A stretch of 64,000 nt of DNA. Origin: Cellvibrio japonicus Ueda107. Lineage in GTDB: Bacteria; Pseudomonadota; Gammaproteobacteria; Pseudomonadales; Cellvibrionaceae. The stretch covers positions 3,790,501-3,854,500 of the forward strand of contig NC_010995.1 of the NCBI RefSeq assembly GCF_000019225.1, written 5' to 3'. Position 1 is the first letter of the stretch. Every line of letters starts with the position of its first letter. The notes beneath the pieces are model-generated. The model made no database searches, was not told the DNA's origin, and worked only from the letters and a program-made list of their open reading frames with translations. Shown here piece by piece: positions 16,558-26,404 of the stretch. The translations under genes and the position numbers were made by a program.

Positions 16558-17313
16558 CTAGGCACGATAAAGTGCTATTTCCGTATTCAACAGGACATTA
16601 ATATCCTGTAAAAACGGCTGCAATGAAGTGTCAAAAAAGAAATGTCCCCCTGGGTAAACCCTGCTTTCAACCGACCCGGTAAAATGCTCGGCCCAGGCAT
16701 GCAAATGCCCATAGGGAACCGCCATATCATCAGCGCCCCCGAACAAACAGGCCTTGGTTTTCAATTTGGTTGCATCCGTATATCGATAATTTTCCAAAAT
16801 AGAAAAATCCGCCCGCAATCCGGGCAGTAATAACTGCATAACATCGGGGTCGTCCAGGACATCATCGCTCGCCCCCTGGTACTCACGCAAACGATGAATA
16901 AATTGGTCGTCCGGTAATAAATGGATAGGGGCACTAGCCCTGGGGATATGCGGCGCAGGCGAGGCAATGGAGAAAAACAATCCCGGCACAGGAAACTCAA
17001 GCGCCTGTAAGCGCCGGGCCAATTCATAGGCTGTCTTTGCACCAAGGCTGTAACCTAAGAAAACATACGGCCGGTCAATACAAGGCATCATCTCCTGCAG
17101 CAGGTCATCCAATAAGGGTTCCATTTCCCTATAGAGGTCATCGTCCAATCTATCTCCGCGCCCGGGAAGCTGTAAGCATATAACCTCTACATTAGCCGTT
17201 ATGTATCTTGACCATTGCTGAAAAATAGCCGCCGAGCCTCCGGCGTAGGGAAAGCAAAATAACTTTATGGTTGCATTGGGATTCTTCTTAACAACTGCCA
17301 ATAATCCATCCAT
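16558..17313 (-). CDS. Type II thioesterase (GrsT-like alpha/beta hydrolase)
   Basis: A 251-residue stand-alone thioesterase of the kind that removes aberrant acyl groups from carrier proteins of PKS/NRPS enzymes. The opening LFCFPYAGGSAAIFQQW is characteristic. The nucleophile is in GYSLGAK (near residue 93), the acid lies in the GGADDMAVP segment, and the histidine is in YPGGHFFFD. It starts two bases after the glycosyltransferase stop, so the pair are coupled. The synthase has no C-terminal thioesterase domain, so this enzyme could either proofread or help release; proofreading is the usual role. Confidence 0.9.
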   Translation of the reverse strand: MDGLLAVVKKNPNATIKLFCFPYAGGSAAIFQQWSRYITANVEVICLQLPGRGDRLDDDLYREMEPLLDDLLQEMMPCIDRPYVFLGYSLGAKTAYELARRLQALEFPVPGLFFSIASPAPHIPRASAPIHLLPDDQFIHRLREYQGASDDVLDDPDVMQLLLPGLRADFSILENYRYTDATKLKTKACLFGGADDMAVPYGHLHAWAEHFTGSVESRVYPGGHFFFDTSLQPFLQDINVLLNTEIALYRA

Positions 17314-17315
17314 GA

Positions 17316-18527
17316 TTACAGTGTCTCCACTACCGGGTCATGCTGACTTGCAACCTTGTCATGCACCAGGATGCTCTCCAGAAAATCTGCCGAGATCACC
17401 GCTCCATTTTGATTTAAGCATTCAACTTGCATTTTTTTGCACGCCTGGTGAATGTCATCAGACGTTAAAATGTCGTCTATCAGATATGTTAAGGTCTCCC
17501 GGGTAAATGCCTCTTTTTTAACAGCCCTACCGACATTCCGTGTTTCAATAAACGAGGCATTGTAAAACTGATCCCAAAACTCCGGTTTTACCAACTGAGG
17601 CACACCAAAGCGCAACGCTTCCGATAAGGTTCCGACACCGGCATGGTGGATAACCAAATCCACTTTATCAAAGATTGCCTCAAACTCTATTTGCCCCAGC
17701 AACAACACTCGCCCATGCCATTCCGGCTGCAGCGCCAACTGGCCAATTTGATGAGAAACCACAATACAATGGATACCCAACTGCACGCATGCCTCGATGA
17801 CAATACCCGCATAAAAAGCCGGATCAGGCATTGAGGTACCTGGCGTAAAAAGTACTATTTTTTCACCTTTTCTCTCTGCCAGAAACACGACAACCTCGCC
17901 AGGCAGGGTGGCATCATTTTTTACCGGGTAGGGAAATCCTGCGTGAAAAACCGATTCGCCCAAATTGCCCATCCATTGGGGGAAATAAGCCAAATTATAG
18001 GGAGATGACAATATCCAGGTTAAATCCACCGTGGGAACCAGGCTGATATGATTGTCCGATGCAACACGCTGCAAGGCCCCGCTTAGTTTTGCAAGTGAGT
18101 CGTCATCAAATATCCCGGTTTCCGCCAATGGGTTGGGAGCATAAAGCACACCGACATAAGGAGCCCCCAAGTGTTCGCACGCAAATTTGACGCCGACATA
18201 ACCTATATAATTAATAAACACCGTGTTGCCCGGCACATAGGTATCCTGTACATAACGAAAATGTGCACTAACCAGGGGTTCTACCAAATCGCTTAAACTG
18301 CGGTGCCCACCTACGTCAAAGGTGGGTTTTTCACCCTGCTCAAAACGGGTATCTGCATTGATACACACCAGGGATATAGGTGTTTTTTCAATAAAAGGAC
18401 GAATCCATACATATTCATCACTGGCGACAAATGTCACCGAATGCCCTCTGGACAATAATGCTATAGATGTCCGGAATAACGGAAAAAAATCACCTGCACT
18501 GCCCATAAAAAAGAAATGAAAATTCAT
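17316..18527 (-). CDS. GT1-family glycosyltransferase, RhlB-like
   Basis: A 403-residue GT-B glycosyltransferase. The N-terminus (FFFMGSAGDFFPLFRTSIAL) matches the acceptor-domain start of RhlB-like rhamnosyltransferases and sterol/macrolide glucosyltransferases. The C-terminal donor domain has HHAGVGTLSEALRFGVPQL, the nucleotide-sugar binding signature, then FWDQFYNA. ATG 18527 follows AAGG by 4 bases; the frame to 18590 would include the hairpin between genes. It lies 86 bases after the synthase and presumably glycosylates its product. The sugar donor cannot be read from sequence, and no dTDP-sugar genes are nearby. Confidence 0.85.
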   Translation of the reverse strand: MNFHFFFMGSAGDFFPLFRTSIALLSRGHSVTFVASDEYVWIRPFIEKTPISLVCINADTRFEQGEKPTFDVGGHRSLSDLVEPLVSAHFRYVQDTYVPGNTVFINYIGYVGVKFACEHLGAPYVGVLYAPNPLAETGIFDDDSLAKLSGALQRVASDNHISLVPTVDLTWILSSPYNLAYFPQWMGNLGESVFHAGFPYPVKNDATLPGEVVVFLAERKGEKIVLFTPGTSMPDPAFYAGIVIEACVQLGIHCIVVSHQIGQLALQPEWHGRVLLLGQIEFEAIFDKVDLVIHHAGVGTLSEALRFGVPQLVKPEFWDQFYNASFIETRNVGRAVKKEAFTRETLTYLIDDILTSDDIHQACKKMQVECLNQNGAVISADFLESILVHDKVASQHDPVVETL

Positions 18528-18568
18528 AATCCTTGCCCTGCCGCTTATCGGTTGAGATGAAATAGGTG

Positions 18569-18598
18569 GTCGAGGCTTACCTGGCGGCAAGCCTCGAC
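18569..18598 (-). terminator. Intra-operon hairpin between synthase and glycosyltransferase
   Basis: GTCGAGGCTT and AAGCCTCGAC form a perfect 10-bp GC-rich stem around a 10-base loop, between the synthase stop and the glycosyltransferase start. There is no T-run on the minus strand. It is better read as an attenuating or mRNA-stabilising hairpin than as a full terminator. Confidence 0.5.
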
Positions 18599-18613
18599 AG
18601 CGCTGTCAAAAAA

Positions 18614-21600
18614 TTACGCAGGCTCCCCGGTCAACAATGGATTACTTTGCCCTGTCGAAGAAAGGCTCTCGGACAGAACTTCATTCATTATCGTCAGGAA
18701 TACTTGTCGAATAGCCTCTGACAAGGCCACTGCCCGGGCAGGATGGAAATAGCCAGGAAATAAAGACTCCATATAATCAAACCCTTTGATAACCGTTTTG
18801 ATATAAAAGCTCTGCTCTCGATAGCCTATTTCAAAATAAATCCGGTCATCGGCGAACAGGGTTGGGTTATTGCGGGTTAAACTGATTTCGAGGGGTGTTA
18901 TACCTTCGATGGTTCTATCCGCGACAGCCACAAAATCCCGCTGGGTAAAATTAATATCAAATTGGGGCGTTTGCTGCGCCTGCATACCGGGGTGATCGGC
19001 CATGTGCTTGAGCGCAAAATAGGCTAACCCATCAGATGGCAATGCCGCTTTAGCCCGGTGTACCCTGTCAATGTGTGCCTGTACATTTACCGCTTCAACC
19101 TTTTCCACAAACAGTGGACAGCGATAATGGAAATCACCAATGGAACTCAGGATCTCATCGCCAAATAGATCATTGGTTCTTCCGGATCTGAACAGGTTAA
19201 CCAGCACAACCGGCGCAGATGTCCATGCAAGCAACACCTGGGTGACCGCACCAACAACAGCATCCTCTAATGAATATCCTTTTTTACCCAGTCGGGAAAC
19301 AAAGTTTGACAAGGTTTCATCTGCGGGAATAACGGCAACATTTGCATCTTTAATCGCCGCTTTCTCCTGCAATGACAACGCATCTCCAGACCACAACTTA
19401 TCAAAAACTGCAGATAAATGATGTTTCTCTGCCGGCAAAATATGGCTTGCGCACATCGTTTTCTCATCCTGGGCCGGATTGGCGACCTTAGTCCAAGGTA
19501 AATGCAACCAGTAATCCAGTTCTGACCTGGCTTCTGGTGAACGGACATAGGTCAATTGCTTAGACTGCATTCGCTTAAACAAACCGGACTGTCCCTGCCC
19601 GCGCCGGTGATTGCCAGATAGTGCTTGATAGTAGTTCTGTATCAGCTGGAGTTTAATCATTTCTAAACTCATGCCATCGGACACCCAATGATGGAATACC
19701 ATCAACAGGCGCGTTTTCCCGGTCTCCGGTTGCAATAACAGATACGCCTTGGCAAGGGAGTCCTCTACCGAGAAGGTAAATGCATTGGCAATCAGCGAAT
19801 CGCAAACAGTCGCTAAATCCCCCGCTTGCCCCGCATCAATATTGACCCTGGCCAAGGGCAAACGGGGCACACCTTCTGCAACAGAAAATCTTAGCGTATC
19901 GGTTAATGAAACCCGTAACCGCAAGGCTTCATTTTGCTGCACCAACACATTAAAGGCTTCTTCAAGTGCATCGATATTAATACGGGATGTATCAATCTCC
20001 ATGAGCACAGGCAAAGTGTAATGGGCCAGTTTACGCTCGCGCCCCTGGTGGGCTTTTATTGAGTCTATTTCCTTGACAAGGATTAGCTCCCCAAGGTCTT
20101 CGACTACAGCCGTTTCCTGTGTCGGGACTTCCTCGTGCGATGTGTTCAAAGCGGCTTCCAGCAACAGGTAACACTGCTCAGAAAATCCTGCAATTGTGGG
20201 ATGTTTGAGCAGCAAGGTAGCCGGCAACTTGACCGCAAAGAGATTTTGCAACCGATTTTTGCAATCCATGGCCATCAGCGAGTTCAAGCCATATTCAAAC
20301 AGATTGGTCGTCACCTCTATCTGTGCAGCATCATCAAATCCCAAAATATCGGCCAATATTCCGCAGGATTTTTCCTGTACAAGGGCTGCCCGCAAAGGGG
20401 CTGGTGTCGAGCGATACAAAGAGGCGAAGTCGACACAGTCAGACACCTGGTCGTTTTTCTCCAAAAACCCGGATAGCAGTGTTTTCGATTTCAAACTGGC
20501 AGAATTATTAAACACTGCACGCCAGTTCATATCGAAGATACCCGCCTGCTCAACGCCATAGGCCAGCAACTCTTGCATCGCTAAAACCGCGGCCTTGGGA
20601 TTCAGGGCCTTCATCCCCGAACTTTCCATCCGATCAATATCGCGCACATCCAGCTTGGAAGCCATGCCCACTTCAGCCCATGGCCCCCAGTTGATACTCA
20701 ACGCGGGTAATCCCTGTTGCTGGCGATAGCGGCACAGTGCATCCATAAAGCTATTGGCCACTGCATAATTTGATTGCCCCGGCCAGCCGACAACTGCTGC
20801 AATTGACGAAAAACACACAAATATATCCAGAGGGCAGTGGCGAGTTGCCCGATGCAGGTTCCAGCTACCATTTACTTTTGACGCCAGTACCCGGGCAAAT
20901 TTTTCCGGCGTTTGCTGGGCAATAACACCATCATCCAACACACCGGCAGAATGAATAACACCGCGCAGGGGTTTCATCTCTGCATTGATGTATTCAACCA
21001 GCTGCTGAATATCAGACTCGCTGGTAACATCGGCCCTGGCAACCTTAACGATAATGCCCTGTGATTGGACACGTGCGATTGCCTGTTGCGCATAGGTATT
21101 GGGCTCATTGCGTCCGGTTAACACAATGGATTTGGCACCTTCATCAACCAGCCAGTCCATAATAGCCAGGCCAAGTCCACCCAACCCCCCGGTCACCAGA
21201 TAGGTAGCATCCGGTCGAACAATCCCGGTTACCTTGCCATGTCGGGTAAATTTGCTGAGTTCCTGGTCGCAGGTAAAATCGACCAGTGAAAATCCGGATG
21301 ACTGCCGTGCAGCATCCAACCAATCCCGGAGCGCTACCGGCGTTACACCCGCATCGCCGGGCATGGCCACTGAGCGCGCTACACACCTGGCGATTAATCT
21401 CTCCCGGTGGGCAATGAGATCCTGCCAACTCAAGCGGAGATAATGGATTTTTTGCTCTTGCACGATACGCAATACATCGGTACTGGCAGGCTCGCTGCTC
21501 CAATCCAGAAAGGTTGCAAAAACCTGCAAATGCCGCACTAATTTAACGTCTACAGGTGATTTTTCAGCATAAACCAGCAGGTCAATCGGGCGTTGCCCAG

Positions 21601-24600
21601 CGCAGAGCTCAGGCCAGTCATAATGATCCGTATTCACTTTAGTGATGTTGGCATCACCGGGAAGGTCCAGCTTGTCCAACGCATTGGAGCACACGGTTAT
21701 GTCAACACCTAAACCCATCGCCCGTTTAATCAGGGCCACACTGGCTTCATTGATGGGCCCGACATACACCATCGTATTGGGCCTGGTTTGTGTCAGCGCA
21801 TATTCAACATTAATTTCTGACCACAGTTGGCGGGCAGCATTGTCGCAGGCCTCTTGCAATAACCGGTCGTCCGGCACGTGATATAAACCGTCCGTTCCCT
21901 GCTTGATGATGTCCGATTGAAGTTCATGCCATGGCAAAAGAACCCGGGTACCGACAGGATAAGCCGCTATGTTACTGCCTGTTGCGATTATCTCCCCTGC
22001 ACACAAGTATTGGTTGCCAATCACCCAATCCGATACGAAGGTAGAGGCACAATCAACGCGAATCAGCACTTCATTCCCGTCGGGAATAACGCCCCTTGGT
22101 GATCGCTCCACCATCGGTCGGTCATGAAGCAGGACCCTAAAAGAATCCCCCGGGCGTAAGGAGACGTTGCGATCGATATAATGACCAAGCTCGGTATTGG
22201 AAATCCTGCCCAGCCTATTGACCAATCTCGCTCCGTTACGGATAGCAATTTCCTGCTCCTGTCCGCCATAAAGGATTTCTTGTGACAACCGATCGATGGT
22301 GTCCGCACAGTCCCTATTATCAAGGTCAACCATCACCACCGAAAACTCAGGATGCTCAGACGACAGAACCCGTCCCAAGCCCCACAAGGTACTTTGGGAA
22401 AGGGTATTAATACCATCCTGATGCTGAGTGGACTGTCCGCCCTGTGTGACCAGGAACAACGAGATATTGCGGGACCATTCAATACGCAACATCGCCTGGA
22501 TAAAAGGAAGTGGCCCGTCGCAAACTCCGTTTTTCACAACAGCTGCAATATGGTCTACCGACATCTCATCGGAAAAATCCATATCCAGTGAGGGCAAGTA
22601 CACGATCGATTTACAGGTGGTTGCAGATTCCTTGAGTAAATTTTCCCAGTCCTCCAGATTGCGCGATTGCGCATCCCATAAAACAACCTGGCTGCCAGCG
22701 TTTTCAAGCTGTTCACGGATGTGATGCCCTAACCCACTGCAATCCGCAACAACCAGCACATGCCCCTCTTGCACAGCAGTGCGTTCCAGTTCAGCCTCAT
22801 GCCAACGGAATTCGTAGAGCAAATCTGAAATAAGGGATTGTCCAGCGTTTATGGCTTTTAGCGATATACCCAGCACTTCCACTACAACATCGCCACCTTC
22901 ATTGGCAATCACCAGGTCACCATAAATTTCCTGATGGTTTTTGAAATGTGTGATGAGATGTGCATAGCCTGTCTCGCCAGGCGTGGCATGAAATCGTAAC
23001 TGGCGAATTGCAACGGGCAAATAGCCACTACTGATCGTTGGGAAAAGCCCCTGGAAGGCACCATCAAGAATCACAGGATTTAGCCTATGTTGCTGATGCT
23101 GCACGTGCATGGCTGCTGGCAAGGCTATCTGCACAAGCGATTCATCGTCCTTAAACCAGGCCTGTTGTACCGCCTGGAACTTATCGCGATAATCCAACCC
23201 CAGGGACAAACAGTGTTGATAAAACTCCTGGGAAACATAGTGCGAGGGTAACCGCGATTTTATTGACGCCACATCAATCGATTGTTTAACCGGTAGCGCC
23301 GCAACCTTACTAATTCTTCCACTGCTGAAGTAAGACCAGCTATCTGCCCCTGTATCTCGTGCCGCAATCTGATAATGGCGAGTATCCGGCTCCCACAAGG
23401 TTTCCATACGCAAGGTGCTGCTTTCCTGCAGAAATAAGGCTTTATGGAAAGCGAGGTCCTCCACTGTCACCGATTGATCCTGGCCAATTTCCCGGGCCAA
23501 GGCGAGGGCCATATCAATGTATGCTGCTGCAGGATATACAATATCGCCATCAACCCTGTGATCAGCCAGGAAAGGTAATTCATCCAGCGCAACGGTTTTT
23601 TGCCATAAGGGCACTTGTGATGGAACACTGGCCCCCAGCAGCAAATGGCTTTCGCGGTGAACACCGGCACTCGGGCTTACATTGTTAAGCCGGGCATAGC
23701 GAACAGCCTCATCCTCTGACCAATAGGCACTTTTTTGCCAGGTGTAATTAGGCAATAAAGTGTGTTTACCACCGTGATATAAATGCTCCCAATCGACCTG
23801 GATACCTGCGGTATACAGTGACCCGATGATACGATCCGCCATTTGAGAGGAATCTATATCGCGCTTCAAACAGGAAACAATTGCCCCTTGTTGCCCCTGC
23901 TGCCGAAGGATTTTTTCAATGGATGACGAGAGTGCCGGATGTGCAGAAACTTCAATAAAATCAGAAACACCCTCTGCGATCATGGCTTCTATCGCATCCT
24001 TGAACAGGACAGGATTACGCACATTATCAGCCCAATAGTGTGCGCCCCAATCATTTTGACCGGAACGCTTGCCTGATACGGTTGAGTAAATTGGAATGGC
24101 GGGTGAAAGAACGGCAAGATCGGCCAGAGCATCAATCAAGGGCTCCTTTAGCTGATCCATAACCGGGCTATGGTAGGGAACATTGACACTGAGGAAGCGG
24201 GCAAAAATACCTTTTTCATCCAACCTTTCGGCGATACGAATCAGCTCCTGCTCATCACCCGCCAATGTAATGGCATCCTCGCTATTGATTGCCGCAATCG
24301 AAATTTTATTTTCCACCCCCGCCAAATATTCCTGTAACTCTCCCTGTGTCAGCCCTACCGCCAGCATTTTTCCCATGCCTTCGGTTGTAAACTGCAATCG
24401 GCTGCGGTGATAAATCACGTTAATTGCATCATCAAAGGATAAGGCACCGGAGGCATGGGCAGCGGCAACCTCACCGGCGCTGTGGCCAACAATGTGCGTC
24501 GGCAAAATACCCCATGCGTTTAAGAGTTCCGTGAGTGCATATTGCACAGCAAAAATGGCCGGCTGTGCTATATCGGTCCTGTTGCTGAGATCCGGCACAG

Positions 24601-26404
24601 GATTGGTGTAGAGTTTGTCAACCAATGACCACCCTGTCAGGGGTGCCAGTGCGGCATCACACCGATCCATTGCCGTCCGGAATATTGGATTGCCAGCGTA
24701 CAATTCCCGCCCCATGCCCACCCATTGGGTACCCATACCGGAAAACACGAAGGCGACCTTGTCCGCTTTGGCTCTATGGTTATCAACACCATTGACATAG
24801 CCCTGTTTCTGTTCTCCCGCTACGTATGCATCAAGAGCCTCTATCATGTCCGAGGCTGATGTTCCGGTGATGGCTAAACGATATTTATAGTGATCGCGGC
24901 GAGTTGCTGCGGTATAGCAAATATCCAGAATGCTGTCATGGCTCGCAGCCTCAACCAAAAACTCCCGGTATCGCCCGGCGAGGGCTTTCAATGCAGGTTC
25001 CGATTTTGCACTTAACGCAAGCCAGTATTTTCGCCCCCAGGCCACATTCACATCGGCGATCACTGTTTCAGGAAAATAATTAATAGCGTCGGTGTTTCTT
25101 TCAATGATGACATTCGAATTGGTCCCACCAAAACCAAACGAGTTAACCAGCGCTCGTCGCGGCTGGCCGGCAACATCTGGCCAGGAAGTATTATCCAGGG
25201 GTAAATGAAGGTTCAAATCCGCTAATGAAATAGCCGGATTCAGTTTTTTAAAATGAATATTGCGCGGGATTATTCCCGTATTGATGGCAAGAACAGCTTT
25301 CATTAATCCCGCCATCCCCGCCGCCGCCTCAGCGTGACCGATATTGCTTTTTACAGAGCCAATCACACAGGGAGTATCCGGGCTGCGGTTTTCACGCAGA
25401 ATTGAACCCATGGCATTCACTTCTATAGGATCACCGACTGCGGTACCTGTGCCATGGGCCTCAAGGTATTGAATATCGGATGGCGCCATGTTGGCACGCG
25501 CCAATGTCGTTTCCAAAAGCCGTTTTTGTGCTTTTCCATTAGGTACGGTAATACCATTCGTTTGGCCATCCTGGTTAACACCCGTACCTTTTATCAGGGC
25601 CAGGATTGGATCGCCATCGCGGAGTGCATCACTGTATTTTTTTACAACGACAACCCCGGCACCTTCACTGCGAACATAACCATTGGCCGAGGCATCAAAA
25701 CTTTTACACCGACCATCGGGCGACAACATGGATGCTTTACAAATGGACATGGTCATTTCCGGGCGCAATAAAATATTAACGCCACCGGCAATGGCGACAT
25801 GACTATCGCCACGGACAATCGCCTGGCAAGCGAGGTCAAGCGCCACCAGAGAGGATGAACATGCGGTATCCAACGCCACACTGGGGCCTGTAAAGTCGAA
25901 GGTATAGGAGATCCTATTCGCCGTCAGCGTCATGGATGGTCCTGTCGCAGAATGGCTGGAAATCAGTTCCCGTCCCATCGCATCTACTTGTAACTGTTCA
26001 TAGTCATGCATGAACTGGCCCATGTAGACGGCCGTATTGCTACCGCGCAATTCACTCGGTTTCAACCCGGCGTTTTCCAATGCTTCGTAGGTTAACTCAA
26101 GCAACCAGCGATGCTGGGGATCTATTGAGGGGGCCTCTTTCGGAGAGATACCAAAAAACTGCGGTTCAAACATCTCAATATCGGATAAAAATCCTCCCTG
26201 ATTAACATACATGCGATTTTTTTTGTCTTTATCCGCATCAAAATAAGCATCGTTATTCCACCTATCCTGTGGCACCAAACTAATCCCGTCACCGCCTTTT
26301 AACAAAAAATTCATAAATTCTTTGGGAGACTTGACACCTCCAGGGAAGCGACAAGCCATGCCAACAATTGCGATATCTTCACTTGCCGATTGTAAATCCT
26401 TCAT
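18614..26404 (-). CDS. Type I polyketide synthase, KS-AT-DH-(ER-like)-KR-ACP-C
   Basis: A 2596-residue single-module synthase. The KS spans about 8-430 (Cys near 181 in DTACSSS; EAHGTGT; KSNIGHAEAAAG). The AT spans about 545-860 (GHSAG near 641, VPYHSPVMD). The DH has HRVDGDIVYP near 946 and DGAFQ near 1114. A structural Rossmann subdomain (about 1195-1420) precedes an ER-like region (about 1435-1700) that lacks the usual NADPH-binding glycine motif. The KR has TGGLGGLG near 1735, then Ser and Tyr in the SSIA and QSNYAVAN segments. The ACP Ser is near 2040 (GLNSLMAM). A C-terminal condensation domain has HHWVSDG near 2238. There is no thioesterase domain, so the C domain probably releases the chain onto an alcohol or amine, or accepts an acyl group. 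AAAGGTGA lies 6 bases before the ATG. It heads the four-gene operon running to the MFS gene. Confidence 0.93.
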   Translation of the reverse strand: MKDLQSASEDIAIVGMACRFPGGVKSPKEFMNFLLKGGDGISLVPQDRWNNDAYFDADKDKKNRMYVNQGGFLSDIEMFEPQFFGISPKEAPSIDPQHRWLLELTYEALENAGLKPSELRGSNTAVYMGQFMHDYEQLQVDAMGRELISSHSATGPSMTLTANRISYTFDFTGPSVALDTACSSSLVALDLACQAIVRGDSHVAIAGGVNILLRPEMTMSICKASMLSPDGRCKSFDASANGYVRSEGAGVVVVKKYSDALRDGDPILALIKGTGVNQDGQTNGITVPNGKAQKRLLETTLARANMAPSDIQYLEAHGTGTAVGDPIEVNAMGSILRENRSPDTPCVIGSVKSNIGHAEAAAGMAGLMKAVLAINTGIIPRNIHFKKLNPAISLADLNLHLPLDNTSWPDVAGQPRRALVNSFGFGGTNSNVIIERNTDAINYFPETVIADVNVAWGRKYWLALSAKSEPALKALAGRYREFLVEAASHDSILDICYTAATRRDHYKYRLAITGTSASDMIEALDAYVAGEQKQGYVNGVDNHRAKADKVAFVFSGMGTQWVGMGRELYAGNPIFRTAMDRCDAALAPLTGWSLVDKLYTNPVPDLSNRTDIAQPAIFAVQYALTELLNAWGILPTHIVGHSAGEVAAAHASGALSFDDAINVIYHRSRLQFTTEGMGKMLAVGLTQGELQEYLAGVENKISIAAINSEDAITLAGDEQELIRIAERLDEKGIFARFLSVNVPYHSPVMDQLKEPLIDALADLAVLSPAIPIYSTVSGKRSGQNDWGAHYWADNVRNPVLFKDAIEAMIAEGVSDFIEVSAHPALSSSIEKILRQQGQQGAIVSCLKRDIDSSQMADRIIGSLYTAGIQVDWEHLYHGGKHTLLPNYTWQKSAYWSEDEAVRYARLNNVSPSAGVHRESHLLLGASVPSQVPLWQKTVALDELPFLADHRVDGDIVYPAAAYIDMALALAREIGQDQSVTVEDLAFHKALFLQESSTLRMETLWEPDTRHYQIAARDTGADSWSYFSSGRISKVAALPVKQSIDVASIKSRLPSHYVSQEFYQHCLSLGLDYRDKFQAVQQAWFKDDESLVQIALPAAMHVQHQQHRLNPVILDGAFQGLFPTISSGYLPVAIRQLRFHATPGETGYAHLITHFKNHQEIYGDLVIANEGGDVVVEVLGISLKAINAGQSLISDLLYEFRWHEAELERTAVQEGHVLVVADCSGLGHHIREQLENAGSQVVLWDAQSRNLEDWENLLKESATTCKSIVYLPSLDMDFSDEMSVDHIAAVVKNGVCDGPLPFIQAMLRIEWSRNISLFLVTQGGQSTQHQDGINTLSQSTLWGLGRVLSSEHPEFSVVMVDLDNRDCADTIDRLSQEILYGGQEQEIAIRNGARLVNRLGRISNTELGHYIDRNVSLRPGDSFRVLLHDRPMVERSPRGVIPDGNEVLIRVDCASTFVSDWVIGNQYLCAGEIIATGSNIAAYPVGTRVLLPWHELQSDIIKQGTDGLYHVPDDRLLQEACDNAARQLWSEINVEYALTQTRPNTMVYVGPINEASVALIKRAMGLGVDITVCSNALDKLDLPGDANITKVNTDHYDWPELCAGQRPIDLLVYAEKSPVDVKLVRHLQVFATFLDWSSEPASTDVLRIVQEQKIHYLRLSWQDLIAHRERLIARCVARSVAMPGDAGVTPVALRDWLDAARQSSGFSLVDFTCDQELSKFTRHGKVTGIVRPDATYLVTGGLGGLGLAIMDWLVDEGAKSIVLTGRNEPNTYAQQAIARVQSQGIIVKVARADVTSESDIQQLVEYINAEMKPLRGVIHSAGVLDDGVIAQQTPEKFARVLASKVNGSWNLHRATRHCPLDIFVCFSSIAAVVGWPGQSNYAVANSFMDALCRYRQQQGLPALSINWGPWAEVGMASKLDVRDIDRMESSGMKALNPKAAVLAMQELLAYGVEQAGIFDMNWRAVFNNSASLKSKTLLSGFLEKNDQVSDCVDFASLYRSTPAPLRAALVQEKSCGILADILGFDDAAQIEVTTNLFEYGLNSLMAMDCKNRLQNLFAVKLPATLLLKHPTIAGFSEQCYLLLEAALNTSHEEVPTQETAVVEDLGELILVKEIDSIKAHQGRERKLAHYTLPVLMEIDTSRINIDALEEAFNVLVQQNEALRLRVSLTDTLRFSVAEGVPRLPLARVNIDAGQAGDLATVCDSLIANAFTFSVEDSLAKAYLLLQPETGKTRLLMVFHHWVSDGMSLEMIKLQLIQNYYQALSGNHRRGQGQSGLFKRMQSKQLTYVRSPEARSELDYWLHLPWTKVANPAQDEKTMCASHILPAEKHHLSAVFDKLWSGDALSLQEKAAIKDANVAVIPADETLSNFVSRLGKKGYSLEDAVVGAVTQVLLAWTSAPVVLVNLFRSGRTNDLFGDEILSSIGDFHYRCPLFVEKVEAVNVQAHIDRVHRAKAALPSDGLAYFALKHMADHPGMQAQQTPQFDINFTQRDFVAVADRTIEGITPLEISLTRNNPTLFADDRIYFEIGYREQSFYIKTVIKGFDYMESLFPGYFHPARAVALSEAIRQVFLTIMNEVLSESLSSTGQSNPLLTGEPA

